Below, piece after piece: positions 56,704 through 64,000 of a DNA stretch of 64,000 bases; position 1 is the stretch's first letter; each line of letters starts with the position of its first letter. Source of the stretch: an uncultured Aquimarina sp. (GTDB taxonomy: Bacteria > Bacteroidota > Bacteroidia > Flavobacteriales > Flavobacteriaceae); assembly GCA_947493035.1 (NCBI GenBank), contig CANLOW010000005.1:124001-188000 (forward strand). Reading direction: 5' to 3'. A model generated the notes under the pieces. It was given only the letters and a program-made list of their open reading frames with translations. It made no database searches and was not told the DNA's origin. Both the position numbers and the translations under genes were made by a program.

Positions 56704-58427
56704 ATGGAACAGTTTATTGTATCGGCACGAAAATATAGACCTCAAACTTTTGAAGAAGTTGTGGGGCAACAAGCGATTACTAATACGCTATTAAATGCTA
56801 TCAATAACAACCATTTAGCACAAGCACTCCTTTTTACTGGTCCTCGTGGAGTTGGAAAAACAAGCTGTGCTCGTATACTTGCTAAAAAAATAAATAGCCT
56901 TGACGGGATAAATCCGGATGAAGATTTTGCTTTCAATATCTTCGAACTCGATGCTGCTTCTAACAATTCCGTTGAAGATATTAGAGCTTTAGTAGATCAA
57001 GTTCGCTTTCCTCCTCAAGTCGGAGAATATAAAGTCTTTATCATTGATGAGGTGCATATGTTATCCTCAAGTGCATTTAATGCTTTTTTAAAGACACTTG
57101 AAGAACCTCCTAAACATGCTATTTTTATTTTAGCAACTACAGAAAAGCATAAAATAATACCTACAATATTATCTCGTTGTCAAATTTTTGATTTTAAAAG
57201 AATCACTGTTACAGATGTACGAGAACATTTAAAATTTATTTGCAAGAAAGAAGGCATTACCTATGAAGAAGATGCCTTACAAATGATTGCACAAAAGTCA
57301 GATGGAGCTATGCGGGATGGGCTTTCTACTTTTGACCGAGTAGTAAGCTATTGTGGTAATAATTTAACCCGACAAGCTGTTGCTGAAAATCTGAATATTC
57401 TTGATTACGAAACTTATTTTAAAGCTACTGACTTTATTATAGATTGTAATATCCCCGAGCTATTAATTCTTTTAAATGAAATCATAGCTAAAGGATTTGA
57501 TATGCACCACTTTATTGCTGGTTTAGCTTCTCATTTCAGAGATCTTTTGGTATGTCAAACTTCTCAAACTGTAGATTTATTAGAGGTTAGTCAAGAAATC
57601 AAGCAACAATATGCCACCCAAGCTGGAAAAGCTAATCAAGCCTTTTTAATTGAGAGTATTGAACTTGCTAACACCTGTGACTTACAATACCGAACTAGTA
57701 AAAATCAACGATTATTAGTTGAATTGTGCTTAATGCAACTAGCTTCAGTTCTTGCTCCCGATGAAAAAAAAAAGGCTCAGCTAAAATAATAAGCCCTGAT
57801 TTTTTTAAAACAGAAAAAAATACAACAAACAGTACCCCTACTTCCTCCCCCCTAGAATCTTCTGAAGAAGAAAAAAGTAATACTGTTGCTTCGACAAATA
57901 CAGAACAAACTGTCATCGAACCAGTAAAGCCTACTGCGATAAAACTTAATATTAACGCACCTAGAAAATCAGCTTTATCACTAAAAAGCATACAAGAGAA
58001 AAAGAAATTAGAAGCAAATAAAATAGTCAGAAAAGAAATTTTAGACCCTACTAAAATGCCAAAAGAGTCTTTTAACGAAGAGCAACTTTTAGTTAAATGG
58101 AATGAATACGGTCAACGAATGGAACGAAAAGGTGAACGTATCATAGCTTCTTTATTTTCAATGAATAAGCCTAAACTGTTAGATAATTTCGTAATTCATA
58201 TAGAACTTCCTAACAAAACTATGGAGGCTGATGTCGAGGGCGTAGAAAAACCTTTATTGCGTTTTCTTTATGATGAATTAAATAACTACAGCATATCTTT
58301 GCAAACAGAAGTAAATGAAGCTGTAGCTAAAAAACATGCTTTTACACCACAGGATAAATATGATAAACTAAAAGAAGCCAATCCTCTAATTGACTTATTA
58401 AGAGCTAAATTAGATTTGGATTTCTAA
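56704..58427 (+). CDS. dnaX: DNA polymerase III gamma/tau subunit, split by a -1 frameshift
   Basis: The zero frame 56704-57789 encodes 361 residues: AAA+ clamp-loader ATPase with Walker A GPRGVGKT, Walker B FIIDEVHML, sensor SRC (ILSRCQIF) and domain III. The Cys4 zinc module is missing (DEDFAFNIF replaces it). The frame ends DEKKKAQLK with tandem TAA TAA. From 57774 the -1 frame is open without stops to 58427 (217 further residues: linker rich in Ser/Glu/Lys, then a folded C-terminal part, NEEQLLVKWNEYGQRMERKG to DLDF). The full 574-residue protein is the tau-length form expected in flavobacteria. Either programmed slippage or an indel explains this. Confidence 0.88.
57764..57774 (+). promoter_or_regulatory. 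Slippery A10 site in dnaX
   Basis: Ten A (57764-57773) followed by GG. In the zero frame (GAA AAA AAA AAG GCT) this contains the heptamer A_AAA_AAG, the same as in E. coli dnaX. A backward slip of one base continues into ggc tca gct; staying in frame ends at TAA four codons on. Confidence 0.75.
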
Positions 58428-58514
58428 TAGATTTTTAAATATTCATCTAAAATATTATATAATAAATGCACGCGAAACCTATTACTTCGTGTGTTCAAAA
58501 TTACATTGCGGATT

Positions 58515-59099
58515 ATGATGTTAGGACTTAAACTACCTACTGACCCAAGATGGGTAAATATTGTAGAAAAAAACTTACAAGAAATTCTCGTAGATCATGC
58601 TTTTTGCGAATTAAAAGCTGCTGCTACTGCTATGTCACTGATTAGCAATTTCCCTGAATACACAGAGCTTGTAGAAGAAATGCAAGCTTTGATAAAAGAA
58701 GAAATGGCACATTTTAAATTAGTTCACGACAATATCCAAAGTCGAGGTTTAGAAATGGGAATAAATCGTAAAGATGCTTATGTTTCTGAGCTAATGAAAT
58801 TCTTCCCTAAAGGAGGAAGCCGTAACACACAATTAGTCCATCGTTTATTATATGCCGCCTTAATTGAAGCTAGAAGCTGTGAACGTTTTAAATTATTATC
58901 AGAACAATTAGAGGATCAAGAATTGGCCAAATTTTATCGTGATCTAATGGTAAGCGAAGCTAATCATTATACTATGTTCTTAAATTTTGCACGCAAATAC
59001 GAAGATCGCAACTTAGTTGATCAAAAATGGCAAGACTTACTAGAGTACGAAGCTAAAATTATGAAATCATTTAGCAAAGATGCTACCATGCATGGGTAA
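58515..59099 (+). CDS. miaE: MiaE-type tRNA hydroxylase
   Basis: 194 residues from ATG 58515 (a GTG at 58491 would give a longer N-terminus; MLGLKLPTDPRW is the usual family start). Four-helix diiron protein with ligand Glu/His residues in DHAFCELKAAATA, KEEMAHFKLVHDNI, ALIEARSCERF and SEANHYTMFLNFA. MiaE hydroxylates the isopentenyl group of ms2i6A37 in tRNA. Ends shortly before a strong terminator. Confidence 0.9.
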   Translation: MMLGLKLPTDPRWVNIVEKNLQEILVDHAFCELKAAATAMSLISNFPEYTELVEEMQALIKEEMAHFKLVHDNIQSRGLEMGINRKDAYVSELMKFFPKGGSRNTQLVHRLLYAALIEARSCERFKLLSEQLEDQELAKFYRDLMVSEANHYTMFLNFARKYEDRNLVDQKWQDLLEYEAKIMKSFSKDATMHG

Positions 59100-59145
59100 A
59101 CTAGATTTCTTCAATCATTAAATATCTCATTTTAAACGTATAACC

Positions 59146-59181
59146 AAACGTCTTGAAATTAAAATTTCAAGACGTTTTTTT
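59146..59181 (+). terminator. miaE terminator
   Basis: AAACGTCTTGAAAT (59146-59159) pairs perfectly over 14 bp with 59164-59177, followed by a T7 run. Confidence 0.9.
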
Positions 59182-59574
59182 GTATCAAGCTAAAAACCTG
59201 ATATTACTACCTCCACTTTGCTAGTCATTCCACATCCAATGGCTATCTGAATTCAAAACAGCATATTTAATTGAGATGATTTCCTAATCCGTGGAAATGA
59301 CGGTAACTATGCTTTTCCTCAATTTTTTCCTTTAGATTTTAACTGTAGGAGGTAATCTATCTTTTTTATTGAAGCTATTATAATAATCTATTAAATCATT
59401 TTTTATTTAAACAAAACACAATATAAAACATAATACATTATTTTTAAAGCAAAATAAGGTATCCAAATACTGTATTTTGTCTTGATATTTGCATTAACAC
59501 CAGCAAAATCAGCTTTAAAAATTATTATTTCCTAATTTAATGATTACTAAAGCACAATAAATAACGATTGAGTA
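59182..59574. other. Intergenic region before the P450 operon
   Basis: 393 bp. It holds copy B of the dispersed repeat (59230-59330) and the presumed P450 operon promoter region with TATTTTG/GATATTTG near-matches to the -7 box at about 59474-59501. No gene seen. Confidence 0.6.
59230..59330 (-). repeat. Dispersed intergenic repeat, copy B (inverted relative to copy A)
   Basis: On the reverse strand it has AAAAATTGAGG, then GTTACCGTCATTTCCACGGA (59288-59307 region), then GAAATCATC and TTAAATATGC. It matches copy A at 29868-29945 in order and spacing; the 19-bp core is identical. Confidence 0.7.
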
Positions 59575-60732
59575 ATGAATAAAAGTGCACTACCCGACCC
59601 ATTTGAACAAGCTCGATTAGAGAAGGGATTTGGAGAAATGAATGATCAAAATGATCCTGTAAAAATTCTTTTACGTTTAAAAGATGTAAGAAAAACAGCC
59701 AAAAACTGGAAAACATTTCAATCAGGTGGAGAAGAAATAGGTCGTATCGTTGTTCCTTCAGAGGTTCATATACGAAATACACGTCAAATTCCATTCGAAG
59801 TCGACCCTCCACAGCATGCAAGTTATAGAGATATTGTAGAGCCTTGGTTCAAAAGACCTTTAGAAAATGATTATCAAGATAAATTAAAAAGTATAGCTGA
59901 AACTGTCATAGAGGGTGCACTCACAAAAGATAGTTTAGAAATCGTTGAACAATTTTCTTTAGTTATTCAATCGCAAGCATTGACCGTACTTTTAAACACA
60001 CCCTTTGAAGAATCTAAAACTTGGATAGATTGGGGTACACATGTATTTAGAAGTGAAGAAAGCGCACTAGATGGTGATAAAGCAAATATTTTATACGACT
60101 ATATTGATCACCAAATAAATATTGCTGAACAAAATCCTTCAGATGACTTGTACTCTAAATTATTAGCTTCTGAAATCGATGGCCGAAAACTAACAAAAGA
60201 AGAAGTTAAAGGGGTAATGATTTTAACTTTTGCAGGTGGTCGAGATACTGTGATTAATACCATTACGAATGCTATCGCTTATTTTGCTGAACACCCAGAA
60301 TCTTTAGCTCGTATAAAAAATGAACCTGAAATTCTGAACCAAGCCATTGAAGAATTAATTCGATATTTCGCTCCCTTAACCCATATGGGAAGAGTAGTAA
60401 CACAAGATACTGAAGTTTGTGAACATGCAATGAAATCTCAATCTAGGGTTTCATTATGTTGGGCTTCTGCCAATCGTGATGCTAAAACTTTTGAGAAACC
60501 TAACGAAGTAGTAATTGATAGAAAAATTAACCCGCACGTTAGTTTTGGTTTTGGAACACATAATTGTTTAGGTGCCACACATGCGCGAACTTTAATGAAA
60601 GTAATACTGACAACATTAGTCAATAAAGTATCTTCTATTGATATTCTTGATCATGAAGATAATATTGAAGATTTAGATCAATTTAAACGCAAAGTTGGAT
60701 TCCATTCTTTGAATGTAAAATTCAACGCTTAA
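59575..60732 (+). CDS. Cytochrome P450 monooxygenase
   Basis: 385 residues, soluble bacterial type. I-helix oxygen-activation motif FAGGRDTVINT, K-helix ExxR in EELIRYFAP, and heme-ligand loop FGFGTHNCLGA with Cys331. First gene of an operon with ferredoxin (31 bp) and ferredoxin reductase, forming a complete class I electron chain; an AraC sugar-type regulator follows. Marine flavobacteria use such cassettes to oxidatively demethylate 6-O-methyl-D-galactose from porphyran; that role is a hypothesis here since no polysaccharide-utilisation genes lie in the window. Confidence 0.93.
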   Translation: MNKSALPDPFEQARLEKGFGEMNDQNDPVKILLRLKDVRKTAKNWKTFQSGGEEIGRIVVPSEVHIRNTRQIPFEVDPPQHASYRDIVEPWFKRPLENDYQDKLKSIAETVIEGALTKDSLEIVEQFSLVIQSQALTVLLNTPFEESKTWIDWGTHVFRSEESALDGDKANILYDYIDHQINIAEQNPSDDLYSKLLASEIDGRKLTKEEVKGVMILTFAGGRDTVINTITNAIAYFAEHPESLARIKNEPEILNQAIEELIRYFAPLTHMGRVVTQDTEVCEHAMKSQSRVSLCWASANRDAKTFEKPNEVVIDRKINPHVSFGFGTHNCLGATHARTLMKVILTTLVNKVSSIDILDHEDNIEDLDQFKRKVGFHSLNVKFNA

Positions 60733-60763
60733 CCTCAAATTTAACAGCTCAAAAAATAATACT

Positions 60764-61075
60764 ATGGCAAAAATCACATTTATAACGACCAATAATGAAG
60801 AAATCACTTTAGAAGCGACTACAGGTTCAGTTATGGAACTAGCTGTTCAAAATAACATAAAAGGCATCGACGGTGATTGTGGAGGAGTATGCTCGTGCGC
60901 TACTTGTCATGTTCATGTAAAAGAAGAAGATTTTGAGAAAGTAGGTGCTCCTAGCGAAATAGAAGCAGACATGCTCGAATTAGAAGATGAAGTGAGCGAT
61001 TATAGCCGCCTTTGTTGTCAAATCAAAGTAAGTGACGCTATTGATGGTGTTACCCTGAAAGTAGTTGAAGAGTAA
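60764..61075 (+). CDS. [2Fe-2S] ferredoxin, putidaredoxin type
   Basis: 103 residues. Cluster ligands C39, C45, C48 (GDCGGVCSCATCHVHV, C-x5-C-x2-C) and C85 near the end (SRLCCQIKV), matching putidaredoxin/adrenodoxin spacing. It carries electrons from the reductase to the P450 encoded just upstream. Confidence 0.95.
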   Translation: MAKITFITTNNEEITLEATTGSVMELAVQNNIKGIDGDCGGVCSCATCHVHVKEEDFEKVGAPSEIEADMLELEDEVSDYSRLCCQIKVSDAIDGVTLKVVEE

Positions 61076-61149
61076 ATTTTAATACAAAGTTATCCGTATT
61101 AAGGTTTTTAAAATCAATAATAAGAGGACAGAAATATTTCCTTCTAAAC

Positions 61150-61193
61150 ATTAAGTATTTATACTTAATACTTTGCACTCAATACTAATAAAA
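61150..61193 (+). repeat. Leader repeat (copy 2) before the ferredoxin reductase start
   Basis: ATTAAGTAT (61150-61158) / ATACTTAAT (61161-61169) is a perfect 9-bp stem with a TT loop. The following ACTTAATACTTTGCACTCAA and TACTAATAAAA up to the ATG match the leader at 2158-2193. Confidence 0.6.
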
Positions 61194-62435
61194 ATGAAAG
61201 AAAAAATTTGTGTAATTATTGGAGCTAGTCACGCAGGTGTCAACCTCGCTTTTTCTCTTCGTAAAGAAGGTTGGGAAGGAAACATACAACTTTTTGATAG
61301 TGACCCTGTCTTACCCTATCATCGCCCTCCTCTATCTAAAGCTTATTTAACAAGTGACGATCCTATTGAAAGTAATGCTCTAAAAGCAATTGAATCTTAC
61401 AAAAAAGAAAATATTGACCTGCATTTGGGCATCAAAGTTACTTCTATTAATAGAGACAAAAAATCTATTACTTTAAGTAATGATGATGAATTTTTGTATG
61501 ATAAATTGGTTATCGCTACAGGAGCTAGTCCCATTATCCCTCCTATTCCTGGAATAGACACTGCAAAAAATCTTTTTGCTTTAAGAACTGCTGAGGATGT
61601 ATTAAATATAAAAAAAGCCATCCTGAACACTTCTTCTAAAAGAGCTGTAGTCATTGGCGCTGGATATATTGGACTTGAAACGGCTGCTTCTTTAAAAAAA
61701 TTAGGTGCTAGTGTCATCATACTTGAAAGAGAGGAACGTATTCTACAACGAGTTACATCTCCTGTAATGTCTGATTTTTTTCAAGATATCCATGCAAAAA
61801 ACGATGTAGATATTTTTACCTCTAAAAATGTCATTGAAATTGAAACTAATGACAAAATCAATACTATAAAATGTTCTGATGGCACTTCTTATACTGCCGA
61901 TTTAATTATTGTAGGTGTAGGTGTTCGAGTTAATAAACAATTAGCCGAATCTATAGGAATAGAAATTAAAAATGGAATAACGGTATCAGAAACAACTGCC
62001 ACTAATATCGAAGATATATATGCCATTGGTGATTGTTCATTTCATTTTAATCCAAGGTATAATCGATTTATTAGATTAGAATCTGTTCAAAATGCGGTAG
62101 ATCAAGCTAAGGTTTGTGCAGCTGCAATCTCAGGAAAGTCTCCTATATATGATAGTATTCCTTGGTTTTGGTCTGATCAATACGATATCAAATTACAAAT
62201 GGTAGGTCTTTCTGAAGGGTATGATGATATTATTGTACGTCATGAAGAAGGGGAAGGCATCAAATTTTCTGTATGGTATTTTAAAGGGAACGAATTACTA
62301 GCTGTTGATGCTGTTAATAATGCCAAAGCCTATGTCATTGGGACAAAGTTCATCAAAAAATCTACAATAATTGATAAAACAAAGCTAAAAGACCCTAAAG
62401 AAGCTTTAAAGCCCGTGAACTTATTAATCAAATGA
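61194..62435 (+). CDS. FAD-dependent ferredoxin reductase (putidaredoxin reductase type)
   Basis: 413 residues from the ATG at 61194; a TTG seven codons upstream lies in the leader repeat and is rejected. FAD-binding GASHAGVNLAFSL, NAD(P)-binding GAGYIGLETAASLKKLG, active-site ATGASP and GDCSF near the FAD end, and the C-terminal reductase domain WFWSDQYDIKLQMVGL. It passes electrons from NAD(P)H to the ferredoxin. Confidence 0.93.
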   Translation: MKEKICVIIGASHAGVNLAFSLRKEGWEGNIQLFDSDPVLPYHRPPLSKAYLTSDDPIESNALKAIESYKKENIDLHLGIKVTSINRDKKSITLSNDDEFLYDKLVIATGASPIIPPIPGIDTAKNLFALRTAEDVLNIKKAILNTSSKRAVVIGAGYIGLETAASLKKLGASVIILEREERILQRVTSPVMSDFFQDIHAKNDVDIFTSKNVIEIETNDKINTIKCSDGTSYTADLIIVGVGVRVNKQLAESIGIEIKNGITVSETTATNIEDIYAIGDCSFHFNPRYNRFIRLESVQNAVDQAKVCAAAISGKSPIYDSIPWFWSDQYDIKLQMVGLSEGYDDIIVRHEEGEGIKFSVWYFKGNELLAVDAVNNAKAYVIGTKFIKKSTIIDKTKLKDPKEALKPVNLLIK

Positions 62436-62508
62436 TATACTCAAAATTAGACTATAGTTTGTGACTTATCTAACAAACCTTTACCCTTTAAACCCCAAAT
62501 AAAACAAT

Positions 62509-63354
62509 ATGAAAGCAGTTTTTGAAAAAGTTGATGCTCAAGACGAATCTTCAATCGTTGCCTTTCAATATAGTAATCAAAATTTTGATGCGCCTTGGCA
62601 TTTTCACCCTGAATACGAATTAACTTATATTTTAGAAAGTTCAGGCACTCGGTATGTTGGTAATAATATTTCATCTTACAAGAAAGGAGATTTGGTTTTA
62701 TTGGGCCCTAATCTTCCCCATTGTTGGAAAAATGATTCTAACGACAAAGAAACTGCAAATAGCTTAGTGATTCAATGGCCTAAAGACTTACTAAAACATC
62801 TTCCTTCTTTTAATGAGATAGACCATCTTTTAAAAACTTCTCAAAGAGGTCTTTTATTAAAAAATACTACTAAAAAAACTGTTTCTTCTATTAAAAAAGT
62901 AGTTAATTCAGAAGGAATACAAAGATTCATTTACTTTCTCGAATTAATCAATGAAATAACAAGCATTACCACAACGGAAGTATTAGCCGGTAGCTCTTAC
63001 AAATTCGATTTATCCAACGACACTAATAGTCGAATTCAGAAAGTACAGCAGTATGTAAATGAACATTACCAGTCTAAAATTCGATTAAAAGAAGTAGCTG
63101 AAGAATTGCATATGACCGAACAATCTTTTTCTAGGTTCTTTAGTCGAATTATGAAACGCCCTTTCTTTATATTTTTAAATGAATTTCGTGTAAATAGAGC
63201 CAGTCGTTTATTAGTTGAAACTGAATTACAAGTAAATGAAATTGGCTATCAGTGTGGATATGATAGTTTACCTTTTTTCTATCAACAATTCAAAAAATTC
63301 AAAGGTTATTCGCCTCTTGCCTTTAGAAAGATGTATCGAAAAACCAATCTTTAA
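62509..63354 (+). CDS. AraC-family transcriptional regulator with cupin sensor domain
   Basis: 281 residues. N-terminal cupin-like sensing part (about 15-110: APWHFHPEYELTYILE, LLGPNLPHCWKND) and C-terminal double HTH (about 185-280: IRLKEVAEELHMTEQSFSRFF, FRVNRASRLLVETELQVNEIGYQCGYDSLPFFYQQFKKFKGYSP in outline). This architecture is common in carbohydrate-responsive activators. It lies 73 bp after the reductase and probably controls the P450 operon. Confidence 0.88.
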   Translation: MKAVFEKVDAQDESSIVAFQYSNQNFDAPWHFHPEYELTYILESSGTRYVGNNISSYKKGDLVLLGPNLPHCWKNDSNDKETANSLVIQWPKDLLKHLPSFNEIDHLLKTSQRGLLLKNTTKKTVSSIKKVVNSEGIQRFIYFLELINEITSITTTEVLAGSSYKFDLSNDTNSRIQKVQQYVNEHYQSKIRLKEVAEELHMTEQSFSRFFSRIMKRPFFIFLNEFRVNRASRLLVETELQVNEIGYQCGYDSLPFFYQQFKKFKGYSPLAFRKMYRKTNL

Positions 63355-63408
63355 TTTTTATCTTCATAGAATAAACTATAAAAAAAGTGTAATTATGTAG
63401 TTGAAAAT

Positions 63409-63424
63409 CGTACTTAATAGTACG
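63409..63424 (+). promoter_or_regulatory. Short palindrome upstream of msrA
   Basis: CGTACT (63409-63414) and AGTACG (63419-63424) are perfect 6-bp arms 4 bp apart, 14 bp before the msrA start. Possibly an operator or a small hairpin. Confidence 0.4.
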
Positions 63425-63438
63425 TATAGATTTTAATT

Positions 63439-64000
63439 ATGAAATTATTCTTTTTAGCACTTTTAAGTACTATTTTATCTACTGGCAACAATTCTTGTTC
63501 ACGAAACACGATCTCTGAAATAAAAAAAGACACTGCTATTTCTCCACCTGTTCAAACAACAAGAACTGACGGGTTGCAAAATGCATACTTTGCTAGTGGA
63601 TGCTTTTGGTGTGTCGAAGCCATATATGAAAGCCTTAAAGGTGTAAAAGAAGTAGTCTCTGGATATTCTGGCGGGCATATAAAAAACCCAACTTATCGAC
63701 AAGTAGGTTATGGAAAATCGGGACATACTGAAACGGTAGAAGTACAATATGACCCTAACATCATATCTTTTCAAGACTTGGTTACTGTATACTATGCGTC
63801 ACAAGACCCTACGACTTATGGACAAGCTCCAGACTTTGGAACCGCTTATCGCTCTGTTATTTTTCACCAAAATGAATCTGAAAAGCAAATTATTGAAGCA
63901 GCTAAAGAAAAAACACAAAAAGAATATCGTAACAAAAAAGTAGTTACAGAAATTATGTCATTTCAGAAATTCTGGGAAGCAGAAGCTTACCATCAAGACT
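63439..64000 (+). CDS. msrA: Peptide methionine sulfoxide reductase A (partial, C-terminus beyond window)
   Basis: 187 residues up to the window end. Signal-like N-terminus MKLFFLALLSTILSTGNNSC (a weak lipobox) followed by a linker and the MsrA catalytic motif ASGCFWCVEAIYESLKGVKEV with the nucleophile Cys in GCFWC, then GYSGGHIKNPTYRQVG and YGQAPDFGTAYRS. It reduces methionine-S-sulfoxide in exported proteins. The ATG at 63439 is preceded by the palindrome at 63409-63424. The C-terminal part is cut off. Confidence 0.92.
   Translation, partial: MKLFFLALLSTILSTGNNSCSRNTISEIKKDTAISPPVQTTRTDGLQNAYFASGCFWCVEAIYESLKGVKEVVSGYSGGHIKNPTYRQVGYGKSGHTETVEVQYDPNIISFQDLVTVYYASQDPTTYGQAPDFGTAYRSVIFHQNESEKQIIEAAKEKTQKEYRNKKVVTEIMSFQKFWEAEAYHQD

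Noticed and set aside
58056..58427. A separate 123-residue gene after dnaX
   Set aside because: The frame extends upstream without stops to the A10 site and has no promoter of its own; it is best read as the C-terminal part of DnaX.

Overview
The window is AT-rich, chromosomal DNA of a member of the Bacteroidota, almost certainly a (probably marine) Flavobacteriaceae. Three things point there. Promoters carry the Bacteroidota TAnnTTTG -7 box (clear before rpmH, ubiE, grpE, the RES toxin-antitoxin pair and others) and lack Shine-Dalgarno sites. Type IX secretion genes are present (porX, porT, and a CotH protein with a T9SS C-terminal sorting signal). Housekeeping proteins have flavobacterial traits: a CarB of about 950 residues, a DnaJ with two zinc-finger motifs, and a DnaX without the zinc module. 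I cannot fix the genus.

Layout. 1-8.2 kb: HD-domain phosphohydrolase (cut by the edge), porX, a VC0807-like membrane protein, a lipoprotein, glutathione peroxidase and a 1.27-kilo-residue secreted CotH/lamin-tail protein. 8.4-9.2 kb: dead IS4-type transposase. 9.2-13.7 kb: ABC exporter, CCA-type nucleotidyltransferase, heme A synthase. 13.7-16.6 kb: a candidate structured RNA, a TnpR/pRiA4b-ORF3-like protein, a nucleoid-associated protein and a RES/ParS-type toxin-antitoxin pair with its own operator-like palindrome. 16.6-21.5 kb: TrkH/TrkA potassium uptake, menaquinone methyltransferase, PorT, a VOC protein. 22.3-23.7 kb: a decayed IS3-family element with both terminal repeats. 23.8-31.4 kb: carbonic anhydrase, carB, rpmH, a TPR protein, a cysteine-less thioredoxin-like secreted protein, a 2OG oxygenase, a GNAT.

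31.5-39.8 kb: ABC-F ATPase, MtaB, oligopeptide-binding lipoprotein, DUF3817, SH3-domain protein, ABC1 kinase with TetR regulator. 39.9-45.6 kb: a FecI/FecR/FecA-like surface-signalling cassette facing a lipoprotein with internal repeats. 46-52 kb: MATE pump, PPK2, a small ABC module whose membrane protein carries a coding 9-bp minisatellite, a beta-barrel-like protein, a sigma54 activator without a DNA-binding domain, MscS. 52-59 kb: TIGR01777 epimerase, YceI, grpE-dnaJ, GNAT, RNase P RNA, dnaX split by an A10 slippery site, MiaE. 59.6-64 kb: a complete class I cytochrome P450 system (P450, ferredoxin, ferredoxin reductase) with an AraC regulator, then msrA (cut by the edge).

The most interesting signals are: dnaX, where the long product needs a -1 shift at a zero-frame A_AAA_AAG heptamer; the promoter-driven foldable RNA before 13.93 kb; the TA operator centred on its -7 box; the in-frame ILA minisatellite in a tiny ABC partner; the P450 cassette; and a 34-36-bp leader repeat sitting directly before two unrelated start codons. 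No CRISPR array, rRNA, tRNA or recognised phage-defence island was seen.
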